This document shows positions 12,948 to 25,900 of a DNA stretch of 64,000 bases, piece after piece. The notes under the pieces are model-generated. The model saw only the letters and a program-made list of their open reading frames with translations, had not been told where the DNA came from and searched no databases. How positions within the stretch are numbered: the stretch's first letter is position 1; each line of letters opens with the position of its first letter. This stretch comes from Lunularia cruciata (taxonomy: Eukaryota > Streptophyta > Marchantiopsida > Lunulariales > Lunulariaceae). The stretch lies in contig OX419760.1 of NCBI GenBank assembly GCA_948567375.1, positions 32,240,001 to 32,304,000 of the forward strand, given 5' to 3'. A program made the position numbers and the translations under genes.

Positions 12948-13520
12948 TGTAATACCATTAGCTAGACAGATTATCTAAAGGTGGAAATTGGCTTAGTAAT
13001 ATCTTTAAGGATATTATTTATGATGGTCTAAATATATCATATAGAGGTGTCATCAAAAGAGTACTTCCAATAATAAGGTAGAAGTCAAAAACACAATAAA
13101 AAATCCATAGTCAATTTTGGAGGTCTAAACAAATGAATTATGCCTTAAAATAGAAAAATCTTTCTCCCTTGTGATAAATGGTGAGGTTTCTCTCCCCTTT
13201 TGTCTCATTGAGAGATTTCCAATGGTACTTCACCCATGTTGTTATGACCTTACAAGAAGATTCCCAAAGATTCTCTTTGATCAATCTTGTTTGACTAATC
13301 AAATAGGACAAGGATCAACATATCACCGAGTAATATAGTTAATCTAAGAGTGAAGCTTGTTGACATATCACCAATCCATGTATTGAATCCAAGGGTGTAG
13401 CTCCTATGAGTGGATCTTCTTTACTATATAATTAAAAAAGTGCTCCTTTAGAACATCAAAATATCAAAGAATGAAACCTTATGTTTTTCTTGGGATTTCT
13501 AGTATCCTCGGAACATTATA
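12948..13520 (+). repeat. 3' LTR of family B element (573 bp)
   Basis: It begins TGTAATACC directly after the polypurine tract and ends GAACATTATA (decayed ATTACA). It is homologous to the two solo LTR-B copies but shorter than both (763 and 736 bp). A TATA-like ACTATATAATTAAAAAAG lies near 13420. Confidence 0.8.
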
Positions 13521-13561
13521 ACTAGCAATGTGTATTTTTGAAAAAATAATATTATTTATAC

Positions 13562-13601
<40 letters not shown>

Positions 13602-15009
13602 TTGTCAAATATATATATAGATTGCAAATATAAAAATTTGATACATAATTCTAGTAACATAAAATTTAATACTATATTTTGATAGTAATATATTATGATA
13701 ATAAAAATTTTATTTTGAGTTAATTTCTTATGGAATATAAAAAATTTGTGTTTATCTCTATCCTAATATAAACTAGTTCTAAACAAATATATGGAGAAAG
13801 TAAATAATAATTAATTTATGAATTTAAGGTTTAAATTTAAATGTTTCAATAGATATCATTTTTACTTAGAAATTATTAATTGATAACCAAAGTATCAAAG
13901 AATATTGACACGAAGGTATATATGCTTTGAGATTAAATTATTCTTAAAGAAGGTATTTTTTAAAGGATAAAGAATTTGAAGTTGTATGATTCATGGATAC
14001 TAAAATTGATCATTCAATGGCTATAATCTAATGTAACATAAGATGTGAGACCTCTACTACTTTGGATAATATTATAATTTGAATATGTATTATTTTTAGT
14101 AAATTTGGACTATGTAATAAGGCAGCTGCATAGAAAAACAAAGGATGGGAAGATCCCATCAAGCCGTACGAGAGACCAAAAAGGTAAAATGGGGCTAAGC
14201 CCCAAATTTGGACTATGTAAACCATTACTTTAGATATTAATGAAACAAATATAACATTATATCAAAGATCTTAATTATATTATTTATTGTATAATATATA
14301 TAATATAATATATATATAATATAATATATATATATATAATTTAGAATAGTATCTTTTTTATTTTAAGATAAGGAAACCTTAATTATAATTTAAAGTGATA
14401 TTTTTATTTTTATTTTCCTTATAACTATAATATTTAAATATCTTAATCTTATTTCCTCATGACATAATAAATCTGAAAGTACATCTATTAAGATTAATAT
14501 TAAATCATTGCATTCAAGATATACAACCTCTACATTGCTAATAATAAGTAAGTAAATAATCTTCTTTAGAAAATTTCCTATATTTTATTTCTAAAGTGGA
14601 TTCAAAGATTTTTTTGTGTTTCTCAAAAAAATCTATAATTTAGAAAAAGAGTAATTTTTTTATAAATATACCTTAAATTGACTAATAGATTTTATATTAG
14701 AAGATTGGTATCAACCCGATTAGAATGAGGAGATTACTAACCTAAAAAATTATGAAAAATTTATATATTCAACTATTTTTATATTATATATAATTTAATA
14801 GACTATTTTGTTACTAAAACAAGTGAATTATTACAAGAGTTTCATAAACTCTTGTAATAACTAAAAAGGATGTCTATATGAATTAAGAATCTTTTTGTCA
14901 ATGATAAGTACTTGAAGTTTCATTTGAGAACATAGTGTTTTAATGATACATACTTTGAAGATTAAATTTAGAAAATAGAAATACTATATCTTTATTTATG
15001 TAAAGTGAA
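13521..15009. other. AT-rich DNA without recognisable genes
   Basis: Very AT-rich sequence with a (TA)n microsatellite at about 13568-13600 and further TA-rich tracts at about 14290-14340. I see no coding potential, LTR or RNA gene. The one recognisable item is a short family-L 3'-end fragment near 14110-14225, listed separately. It may be old transposon DNA beyond recognition. Confidence 0.6.
14110..14225 (-). repeat. Fragment resembling the 3' end of family L
   Basis: The words AGGATGGGAAGA, ATCAAGCC and GGGCTAAGCCC occur in the same order and spacing as in the 3' end of the family-L element at 15015-15110, and inverted at 63840-63950. The rest of the element is absent here. Confidence 0.6.
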
Positions 15010-18000
15010 GAGAAAGAAGGCGATTGCTTAGAAAAAATGAAGGATGGGAAGACCACACCAAGCCATACAAGGGAGAGACACAAAAGGTAAAATTAGGGCT
15101 AAGCCCATATAGAGTCTATATGAGAAATCTGCCTTACCGCACCTAAGATATCCAAGCTATGCAAGTTGAATGGTCTGCAAACAACTAGAGCATCCGAAGA
15201 AACATCATCTAATGTGATTGCTCTCCTACGGATTGCACTAGCCACGCACTCTGTAGAGCAATGGACACAAGCTGTCTAAAATATGCTACAAAGTATGACA
15301 TGAGAGTAGTACTCCCTGATTCCTAACATGATAAACTCTTGTGCACTCCTTGACAAATATGTCAAATGTTGCATCCATTGCTCCATATAACTTCAAGGCT
15401 AGAGGAACAAAGAGGTGACCTCGCTCCATGCTCTTATACTTGGAGACCTTAGGACCTGCTACTGCACTTGCCTGCCATCTAGGGGGATGGGTAATCACTC
15501 CTTCTGAAATTGTATATCACATAGGGTCTATAACCACAACATCCACTACTATCACCTAATCATTTTGGACCAAGTCTAAGTCTACGCTAACACGTATTGT
15601 TCGCAAAGCATACAAATGCTCCATCCAAGCCAAGTATCCACTCTCTCGTGCCATAGTAAACACTATATCTATAATATCATCATGGGTAGCTATCCTCTAT
15701 CCTCCAATAGGACACTATGTCATATGGACCGCTGCTGCATCTAGTGTAGAACTACACTCACAAATGAGTAATGAAGATGCAGATGGGTGGACCAAACCTA
15801 GGCAAAACCTCATTGTTGTAGAGCAAGTAGCTGGTGTGAGTCAAAATTCCCTAATGCATGGTCAAACTAGGATCCAAGAGCCTACATCCTTGCCGGAGCA
15901 AGAGCAAAGGTGTGCTCTAGTAGCCTAAGGAATGAACGAGTCAACTAAGAGAGAATGTAGCATATGCTCACATTGTCGCTCCTTCAAGGAAGACTGTAAA
16001 CCTCTAGTCCAATCTAACAATAATGAAGCACAAGATGGAAGTCCTCTCATGCTAGTGGGGATAGAATATCTCTTGTTTGCCGCAATAACATCTAGAGAGA
16101 AAAGGATCCACCCTCCACCTCTGTCACATAAGTCACCAAAACCAGCCTATCAACAACCACAAAATGAGAGGAAAGTAGGGGTGTCAAGCAAGCCTAACTA
16201 CCCAAAAATGCTATAGTTTTTGTCTCCTCCATAGATAGCAAGCCAACCCCTCCACACAAGATAAACAAAGCCGTCTGTCTACATGCCAAATCCCTTGTCA
16301 CACATGCAAATGTCCTTGGTACAATAATATCACCAAAGTGTAATATGAAGAGCTAGCTATATGATCTAGATGTGAAATTTGGTTTGCTAACATCTTGAAT
16401 GATGTTATATATGATTGGAAAAATAGATCAGATAGAGGTATCACCAAAAGAGTACTTCTACTAATAGAACAAAAACCAAAATAGACTTGAAAACCTTAGA
16501 ACCAATAGCTAGACATATGATTTAAAGGTGAGAATTGGTTTGGTAACATCTAGAAGAATGTTACTAATAATGCACTAAATATATCCAAAAGAGGTATCAC
16601 CAAAAGGGAACTTCTAGTAATAGAGTAGGAATGGAAATATGTCTGAAATCTTTGAAGGCAATTTTGGAGGCCTAAATGGATGAATTAGGCCTTAAAAATG
16701 TGCAGATTTCCCCATCCATGTAGAAGAATGGTTGGCCTTCCCTCCCCCATGGTTTTTCTTGTCAAGTGCTTTCCAATGGTACCTCATCCATGTGATTTTG
16801 AGATTCCTACAAGAAGATTCCTTGAAAGATTCCCTCCGGTCAAAGCTTGTTTGACCAACCAGAAAGGACCAAGACCAACATGTCACTCATCCAAGTAAGT
16901 AATCCAAGGGTGGAGCTTGCTGACGTGTCACCTCTATGTGCCTAATCCTATGGTGGAGCTTCCTTGGAGGAGATTCTCTTTGTCTATATAATAAAGAGAA
17001 GGTGCTTCTTTGGTGCATCAGAGGTTTGAGTGTGAAATATGTGTTCTCTCTTCTCTTGTCCTCGGAGCATTACACAAAGACTCCCATAATCCTCATATCA
17101 AAGGCTCTCAAACATGATAGGAAGGACGATGAGGGGGGAACTATACGGATGAGGTAGGATGGTCAACGAGCAATACTAGAGGAGAGTATACTAAGAACAC
17201 TTAGTCCATCTATAGATGTGATACACCCCTCTACAGCCACCTAAAACAACTTGGTAAAACCACTAGAAGGATCATATGCTTGAAAGCAATCTCTAAGGTG
17301 CTCATAAACCATTCCTAACAAGCCTTCTTAGGAAAGGCGAGGGGTATTGCACAACACTTGTGCAAACAATGATCTATCAAGACCTTAAAGGTTTCTCAGG
17401 TTGATAAAGTAAGACCTCTAGTTGAAGTCCCTCTACTACTATAGAATGTAGTGAGCGTAAGGAAGAAATAGTCTCATAAGTGGGACTCACCATAGACAAA
17501 GGATGTAGCGTTTGTGATGCTCTACTAAACTCTCATGCTTGAGCTAATGTCCTACACAATCATAATTGAGTGTACTTTGTGGTATCTTATGGTGATGCTT
17601 GTCTCCTAAATCATGTAGCCCTAACAGACTCCTCTTGAAGGGCCGCCCAATCCTCAAATCAAACGAGATGAAATCTAACAACCACCTTTCTATGCCCCGC
17701 ACGTCCCCCTCTAGCATAACAAAGATACCTCAAGGGTGTATGAGGAATAAGAACCATGCTAACTCATCCAAGGGATCACGTGCCAAGCAATCAAGTCGTA
17801 GACAAAAAGCCTATCTAGCCTTATCATGGAGTGTGTGGGATAGCCTATGGAATAGACATGGACATGGAAAACTAGTCTCAAATAGCACCAAAATGCATTC
17901 CGCCTAAGAAGCTAACCACTCCCATGACTCAATTGGTATACCTAGAATTATCAACGTAGGGATAGAAGAAACATGTGTAATCTCGAGTGTCAATGTTGTT

Positions 18001-18630
18001 GATATGGTCGATGCCTCACATGAGCATCCCAAGTGGTCCAATCATAATCATTATGCATCCTTCCGACATGGGTCTTTAACCATTGCGAGATAAAGTATTT
18101 GATAACACACCGGGCATAGTGTATCCCGAGCCGCTCTAGACGACCCCACATGGTGAAGTGTAGCCATGGCTAGCACAAGTTCATTTCCATATTTTCTCAT
18201 ACCTGCAAAACTACAACCTCTCATATCTCAATTCACATAAGAAAATATAATATTTCCGAACCCTAAAAAATTATAAATTCTTATAAGTTTCAATTTTCAT
18301 CTCCAAAATTTACAAATTAAATTCCCATAAAATTTAATAATAAAAACCAAAAGATTAAAAATAAAAATTCTCCATCCATCATTCTCAAGACTTAATAATC
18401 ACTCTAAACCCTGAAATACTTATTATTTTCTATTCAATTCTTTATAATTTTCAATCTAATATCAATGAAAAGAAAAGAAAACAAGTTAGACTATTCACTC
18501 GAGTGCTATCCAATCTAATACCAATGAAAAAAAAATTAAAAAAATTCGACTATTCCCTCAAGTGCTATCCATAGGAGAGCCCTAAGAAAATATAGATATT
18601 TCTTCTCATGGCTCTCCCTCTCCTCTCCCG
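15010..18630 (-). mobile_element. LINE-like retroelement (family L), minus strand, RT core deleted
   Basis: Read on the minus strand, the 5' region is at about 18.6-17.6 kb, the middle at 17.6-17.08 kb, and the C-terminal coding part and 3' end at 16.3-15.0 kb. The C-terminal open stretch (15498-15286) holds a KYKSMERGHLFVPLALKLYG segment. Compared with the plus copy (39.4-64 kb), this copy is continuous across 17075/16338 once the solo LTR is removed. About 0.65 kb that holds the RT core in the plus copy is missing, so it could not have moved after that. The 3' end (15120-15010) carries the shared AGGATGGGAAGA module. Assignment as non-LTR rests on the RT motifs of the plus copy and the lack of LTRs. 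Confidence 0.65.
16339..17074 (+). mobile_element. Solo LTR of family B with perfect target duplication
   Basis: A 736-bp LTR from TGTAATATG to CGGAGCATTACA, flanked on both sides by CAAAG (16334-16338 and 17075-17079). The surrounding family-L sequence reads through once it is removed. A TATA-like GTCTATATAATAAAGAG lies near 16975-16992. It is better preserved than the family-B LTR at 12948. Confidence 0.92.
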
Positions 18631-19976
18631 AACTCCTCGACAAGAGAAGTTTTCAGAAACGACAAATAACGATTTGTCTACAGTCTTTACTGTTGAAATG
18701 TTAGGATAAGAGGGAAAGTGCGGTGAGAAACGGTCAAACCTTGTTCCAAGGTGAGTTCAACGTGGTTCTCCTAACAAGGGGTAGGATCACTTCCAGGTTG
18801 CGTTACGGCATAGCACTCCAAGCTCTGAATTTAAAGTAAAGTTCACAAAGTAAAGGAAGCCCAGCCAGGGAAGAGAAAAGCCAGGGTAGAACCGTAGAAA
18901 GAGGAGAAACTGTGCAAATAAAGGAAAGGATAATATAGCGATGAGGACCCCACCACCTCTACTTTTCCTTCCGTTCCCTACTTGTGCTTACTTCTGTCTG
19001 TCAGTCACAATTGCTTTCTTCGAAGAGTGGCAGCCCTCGCTTCTTTCTTCTTCTTCGAAATTGTTCTTATTATTCATCACCGCTCGCTTGTGCTGCTGCT
19101 GCTGTTGCACTCTCATGATTTTGGAGGCGCGGGGGAGCGCAGCAGCGCTACACTGTGGAAGGAAGGAACGGTAGCAGTCACGGGGTGGAGCGCGAGCAAG
19201 GGAGCAGGAAGTTGTGGTGGTGGTTTAGGAAGGCAGGGAGATATACGATCGCGGAGGAGGCGTGCAGTTGAGGAGGAGGAGGAGATGAGGGTTTTTCAAG
19301 CGCGGAATGGGGAAAGTAGGAGTAGGGGGAGATATGGTGGTTTAGGGGAGGGTTGTGGCTTGCTGGAGGAGTAAAAGGAGGAGGAGGAGGAGTTGGCGTC
19401 TGGAGTGAAGGCGGTGGAGAATAAGGAGTGGAGTTTTAGGCGTGTAGGGCTGGCTTGCGTAGGTGTAAAGAGGATTGGATGAATGGTCGGGGGGATTGAG
19501 GGGAAGGGTGTTTGGCATCTTTAGCGGGTTCAGGAGGAGGATGTTTGGAGCAAATTGGGTGGATTGTACAGGTGGAGACGAGGAGGTGTTCTAGGTTCAG
19601 GAGGTGAAGATTGCTGGGAGGCATGTGCCGGGGAGGATTGGATTGGACTGAGGCATAGTATTGTGAAATTGGAAGGTGGAGCTTTCCTTTTTCATGACTT
19701 GGGGTAAGAATGGGAAATAAGTGGCGAGGGTTTGGAGGAGGGATGTACGTGGATTCAGTGGATTCTTCTGCGAATATAGGGCAGGGTCGTAGATTGCTGA
19801 ATTAAATTGTGGAATCGGCCAGTATTGCATGTGGAGCCATCAGAATTGTTGATGGATTTCACGTTGTTTAATGGTAGGCCGTGGTGCGGGAGAATTTGGA
19901 GTTTTTGACAGGTTCTCTACCATGTGACATACGGTGGTAGTTTCCAAGCCCATGAGAGGAGTGTAGGACATAATTA
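18631..19976 (+). promoter_or_regulatory. Upstream region and probable 5' leader of ARABIDILLO
   Basis: Between the family-L element and the ARABIDILLO start. Base composition changes sharply at about 18.9 kb from AT-rich to GC- and purine-rich, with GAGGAGGAG tracts (19.26-19.43 kb) and a (CTG)n-like run near 19090. Such composition is typical of plant 5' leaders. An upstream ORF of 77 codons starts at 18941. The transcription start cannot be placed from sequence alone. Confidence 0.5.
18941..19174 (+). other. Upstream ORF in the ARABIDILLO leader (77 codons)
   Basis: An ATG-initiated frame about 1 kb upstream of the main start, encoding a hydrophobic, Cys- and Ser-rich peptide with a run of six Cys from a CTG/TGC repeat. 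A second overlapping frame (18982-19374) is purine-rich and probably composition-driven. If the leader is transcribed from before 18.94 kb, this could act as an upstream ORF. It does not resemble a known protein. Confidence 0.3.
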
Positions 19977-22900
19977 ATGAGGGCGAAGGCCCGGGATTTA
20001 GATACAATGATTCGGAGAGTGCGACGCAAGACTGGCCAAGCTAGGGAGAAGCCGAATGTCGTGAGTAGTGAATCTAAGGATATTTCGAAGGAGGGACCCG
20101 AGCACATAGCGATCGATGATGTCGTTATTGTGGAAGAAGAACATGGGGCGGATTGGATCTGTATACCAGACGATACGCTGGTGGGATTGTTTGGTCTTTT
20201 GAATTACCGAGATAGGGCGAGTTTAGCGTCTGTTTGTCAGACATGGCGTCGGCTTGCCGCTTCCCCCTGTCTTTGGACTTCTTTGGATCTTCGAGCCCAT
20301 GCCCTTGACGTGGATATGGCATCCTCGCTGGCCGGGAGGTGTGAGAATTTAAAGCGTCTCAGGTTCCGTGGAGCAGGTCCAGCGAGCGCAATTATCGGTC
20401 TTAAGGCCAGAGCTCTCCGAGATCTGAGCGGGGACGGTTGTAGAGATCTATCGGATGCAACTTTGTCAATGCTTGCTGCACGCCATGAAAATCTTGAGAG
20501 TTTGCAGCTGGGCCCTGACTGTGACAGGCTTACCAGTGATGCCATAAGAGTGGTGGCAGTTTGCTGTCCAAAATTGAAACGCCTCCGTCTTTCAGGAGTT
20601 CGCGATGTGGATGGCGATGCTATTGGCTCCTTGGTGAGAATGTGCCCAAACCTCACCGAGCTAGGAATTCTGGATTGTATGTCGGTAGATGAAGGAGCTC
20701 TAGGTCAGACCACCTCGTTACGGTTTATATCTCTCGCAGGTTGCAGGAATCTGTCCTGGAGTGGTGCAGCCCACCAGTTGGTCAAATTACCCAACTTGAA
20801 TGCGATTGATGTCTCTCGCACTGAAATTTCTGCTGCGGCAGTCACTCGTTTACTCGGTGCACCTCAGCTCAAAGTGCTTTGTGCTCTCAATTGCCCTACT
20901 CTTGAGGGTAATAGTGATGCTGTTTCATATTCTTCTAAGACGAAGGTTTTACTTACCCGCTTCACAGACGTGGTAAAGGGTCTCGAATCCTTATCTCCAA
21001 AAGGACAGAGGACTGAAGTCTGGAGCATGTCAGATGAAAATGGATGGATCAATTCTTCTGCTCGAAAGCCTGGAAAGGAAGAGGATAGAAGCTCGGAAAT
21101 TATGGAATGGGTCGAATGGGTTCTTTCTCATGCTTTGCTTCGAATTGCCGAGACCAACACGCCTGGTTTGGATAGCTTCTGGCTTAAACAAGGAACCACT
21201 GTGATGCTCAGCCTCCTGAAAAGTAAACAGGAAGATGTTCAAGAAAGAGGGGCCACAGCCTTAGCCACTTTTGTTGTAATTGATGATGAGAACGCTACAG
21301 TAGACAAAGCAAGAGCTGAAGCCGTGATGCTTGGAGGTGGAATCGCATCGCTGCTTGATCTAGCCAAGTCCTGTCGCGAGGGTGTTCAGTCAGAAGCTGC
21401 AAAGGTACATTTCCCAACAACCCACTACTCTATGCCATGCCTCTCGATCTTAGCCGGTGGTCACAAGGAGTTTGTTAGCGAGACCATCAACGCAAATGGC
21501 TACGTTGTGGTTCAGTACCGGTTAGGGGTTTAATATGGCTATAAACACTAAAGTACATAGTGTTCTCTTTTATTAAGAGAAAGAGGAAGCCAAGGGACAA
21601 CCTAGAATCATGTATATTTCTTACTCACTGAAGCAACCGTGGCAATCAGGAACTGAACTTATTGGTTTTTAGGCGAGCTGTTTGCAGTTCTAGTCAAAGA
21701 AACTAAAAGACCGTAAATTCTCATTATTCTAATGCGGAAGAGTTGGATGGGCCGATCTGTTTCAGCTCTTGCTACCCAAGAAACCGAAAGGACCATAACT
21801 TAGAAAAAATTTATGACATCGAGTTTTCATGTATCGATGGATCACAGATTGACGAGTTTGTCTGGACATTACCATAGTCTTGGTCTCCTCTTTCCAGTTT
21901 GTTTCCAGCTTGTGACTCAAAATTTTGAGCCCAGCATACATAATTACTATCTTGTTTAGATGCACTTTTATGATGATCATGAGTGTCTTGTATCTCATCT
22001 TTTCTTTAGTTGAAACCTTTATGATCAACATTAGGTGCATTCTCCTGTTGGACGCGTTGTCCTTACGCAACTTCTTTTTCCGCACGCTTAGCTGTTCTCT
22101 CTGCAAATTAATCAAGAACCTCGTTCACAAATGTTGGCAACCTTGAACATGATTGGGTCTCCCTCCCTCTGCTCCTCAATAGCATCTGCAGCTTGCATCT
22201 TTCGATGTGTGTCCCAAGGCGTCGACATGCATCTAACGTGTCCACCATCTATTGGCTGCATTATCTGGAACAATCATACCATACTTGAGTAAGTCTGATG
22301 TCTGTCGTGTTGATCTTGGCTAGACTGCACTTACCTAAGAAAGTTGTACAGCTTCCTTCCGTGCATTACATGCACGCCACCTTCATTTTCTTCTCACAAA
22401 CATTCTCTTCAGAGGGCCCTCCCACCAAGTACCATTTGTGCCTCGTTCACAAACATTGGCAACCTTGCACATGGCCTCTCCCTGCTCCTCATCTCTCTTG
22501 TCCTGAATAGCACCTGCTTTTACACCTTTCGATACGCTACACACTGGTCGACCACTTATTGGGTCCAATCTCCAGAGCAATCATCCCATTCTTGATTAAG
22601 TCTGATGTCTCTTATGTTGTCGTTGGATAGACTGCATTTTTCTTGTTACAAACATTCCCTGTCAAAAGGCCCTCCCACCAAGTACCATCTGCGAAGCAAT
22701 CTACCTACGTTACCAATCGAATCGAATTCGGTAGCTTGGGTGATCTAATGGAAGATGTCTTATATGCTGCTGATGTCTGCTTTGACCTAACAAACCGCGT
22801 TGTTGTCTCTGTAGGCTATTGCTAATCTCTCTGTCAATGCCGAAGTTGCGAAGACTGTGGCTACAGAGGGTGGAATTAGAATTTTAGCTGCCTTGGCAAG

Positions 22901-25900
22901 ATCTCCGAATCGCTGGGTCGCTGAAGAAGCCGCTGGGGGCCTGTGGAATTTATCTGTTGGTGAAGAACACAAGGTGATCGTCATTCAGCGAAACCTACTT
23001 TCGGTGACAGTTCCCTTGAATTGCCGGATCCACTCACGCACGCACGAACGTACCCAAGAACTGTGGATGTACCCACTAACCCCAAGATGCTGTTGGTCTC
23101 AGGGTGCGATTGCTGAGGCTGGGGCAATAGAGGCGTTGGTCGAATTGGCTTTTAAATGGCGTTCCGGTGGTGAAGGAGTCCTGGTGAGCCTTGCGTTTAG
23201 TACTTGTGATCTCTGTATCAAAGGCCACGAAGTTTGAGGCTAATTTTCACTCAAAAGTAGAAGCTTCACTTAAATAAATAAGTTACTGGGCAAGGCAACA
23301 ATCATAAACACGTAGCCATGTTCTCATCACGTAGGTCTAGGTTTTTGTTGAGGTGACTCTTTAGAATCCATCTCTTACAATTTGTCAATTGAATTCCTTA
23401 ATCAGGAGAGGGCCGCAGGTGCACTCGCAAACTTGGCAGCAGATGACAAGTGCAGTATGGAAGTTGCAGTGGCAGGTGGTGTTCATGCCCTGGTTTTGCT
23501 AGCACGGTTCTGCAAACACGAGGGTGTTCAAGAACAGGTAGTCTGACATGGGTACTCTCAGCAGTAGGTGGCATGTTTGAAGGTCATATGGTTGTTTCTT
23601 TGCTTGTCACTGTCAATAGCTCTTGCTCAACCTTAGGAACATTGAACAATGAAGTACTTTTACGGGGAATTATCTAATAAGTGTATTTTTGGTTTTGTTT
23701 CTTGAGGTGCTCTCCCATCATGTCAACAGTATTGTATTGTGGTAATCAAGCTTCGATGCAGTTTTTGATGTCGGATCCTGGCATTATTGATGGCTCTAGG
23801 GACCATTCTATGGAATGCTTCTATTAGGCTTTCTTACAAACAAATTTCCTCTTCAATTTGCCTGGAGCAACTAAGTAGATCAATGATGCTGGACATGTTT
23901 GTGTTGGTACTCCCAGAGCGTATTCAATTTAGTCCGCTGATGTATGCAGTGCACATAACTCGTCGCTTGTTCTGCTATGGATGTAGTTTTTGGTGCTGAT
24001 ATCTGAGCTGTTTCATATGCCAGGCGGCACGGGCATTAGCCAACTTGGCTGCTCATGGTGATAGCAATGGTAACAATGCTGCTGTTGGACGAGAAGTCGG
24101 CTCTCTAGAAGCATTGGTGCAGCTAACATGTTCTAGTCACGAAGGAGTCAGGTATGGGAAGATGCAACTGTTGTAGATACACCATAGTTTTGCCGTTTAC
24201 ACCAGATAAGAGAAATTTGATGTCTTAGCATACTTTTCTGCCCCGGACTACTATTTGCAAGGGAATGCCAAGACCATAAAGATCTTATATAAGTTCTGGT
24301 CCTTATGAAACTGCAACCACAGTCATTCCTGCTGTGTTTTTTTTTACACCTTGTAGGCAAGAGGCCGCTGGAGCCTTGTGGAACTTGTCTTTTGATGACA
24401 GAAATCGAGAAGCCATCGCATCTGCCGGTGGTGTCGAGGCCCTGGTGAGTGTACAGGACCGAGAAGACAACTCTTCATATGTTGCCGAGTTGTATCATTT
24501 GCATTCCAGTGAAGGGAAAGGGTTTCGCATTCCATGGCCGCCTGGTGGGTTTTCTACTATGAACGGAACGTCCTGAGGCCTTCCTGTGGTTGATTGTTCT
24601 GTTCATTGTGGGGTGGATGTCGAAAATGATGAAGCGGGACGTAGTCAAAGGGCTCAGTCTTTGAGCAATCTATTTTGTCCTGATGAGCACTCCTTGGACT
24701 TGCAGGTGGCTCTTGCGCAAAGCTGTAGTAGCGGATCTCAAGGGTTACAAGAGAGGGCTGCGGGAGCCCTCTGGGGTCTGTCTGTATCAGAAGCGAACAG
24801 GTTAGTCTTTTCTCATCCACTTCACTTACTTAATACGCCTTTCTCTTATCCTGGTGGGGCTCGTATCTCCTAGCCAAACGTTGAGTTTGATGCAGTATAT
24901 TCAAACGTTTGGAACCAGTGGTCTCGTCTGACTTGTCTTTCTCTCGTCCTTATGTTATCAGCATCGCAATAGGTCGTGAGGGTGGTGTTGCACCTTTGAT
25001 CGCTTTGGCTCGGTCTGATTCGGAGGTAAACCTGAGCTCGATTGATATGGTTCCGTTTCCGGTTTTGCGTTTATGCTCAGCAGCACTCGTCTTCTTAGAG
25101 TTCTATAGCCTCGTTAGAACGGAGAAAATAAGTTCAGGCATCTGATAAGTTCTTTGTCTTTTATCTATATGGCTAAATATATTGCACTTTCAAAAACTTC
25201 CCGCAAAGATATGTACAATCTCCTGTGTACCCTTCTCAGGTAAGAGGATCTTTTGTCCTTCTTTGTTAACTTCCATCCCACTCCAACATCCCTCTAGTGC
25301 TCTTCGTTTCCAAAGTGGTTCTTCTGTTCTAGGTATCTTCTCTCATACTCCCTTTTCGTCGAGATGGTCACTTACATTCGTCTTCCTCTGCAGGATGTAC
25401 ATGAGACTGCGGCGGGAGCTCTTTGGAATTTAGCTTTCAACCCAGGTAATGCTTTGCGGATTGTCGAAGAGGAGGGAGTACCTGCTTTGGTGCATTTGTG
25501 TTCCTCTTCAGATTCAAAAATGGCGCGATTCATGGCTGCACTTGCCCTGGCCTACATGTTTGATGGCAGGTAAGTTTTTCTTCGTCACGCAAGGAACAAA
25601 CTTCACAGATTATTGTGGGGTTGATGCCAAGTCAAATTTTCTTGTGTGGACCAATTTTGGTTGTTGCGCTTCATTTCCAGATTCTCCTCGTTCCGCTTTG
25701 TGGCCTGATCCCTAGCTAAGCTGACACTCTAGTAAATCTTTTCACGTTTCCTACGTAGCTATGTTTGAAGTGAGATCTTTGATTATCTTTCTGCATCATG
25801 TAACTTTGTTCATCCTGCAAGATAAGTATATGGGAGTCTGATGCATTGACAATATCAGAATGGATGAGGTTGCTGCTGGGACCATGCTGTGCGAAAACAG

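Larger units (their letters stand above)
10489..13520 (+). mobile_element. Ty3/gypsy chromovirus of family B, 3' part
   Basis: This is the internal region from the middle of RT to the polypurine tract (AAAAGGGGGAGG, about 12936-12945), followed by the 3' LTR. The RT sequence begins abruptly at its S-K-L-D segment exactly where A1's 5' LTR ends. A1 therefore most likely inserted here, and the 5' half of B, with gag, should lie left of the window. Protein similarity to family A is distant, so this is a separate family. All frames are interrupted. Confidence 0.8.

Noticed and set aside
24557-24820. Minus-strand frames over ARABIDILLO exons
   Set aside because: Shadows of conserved armadillo exons on the plus strand.
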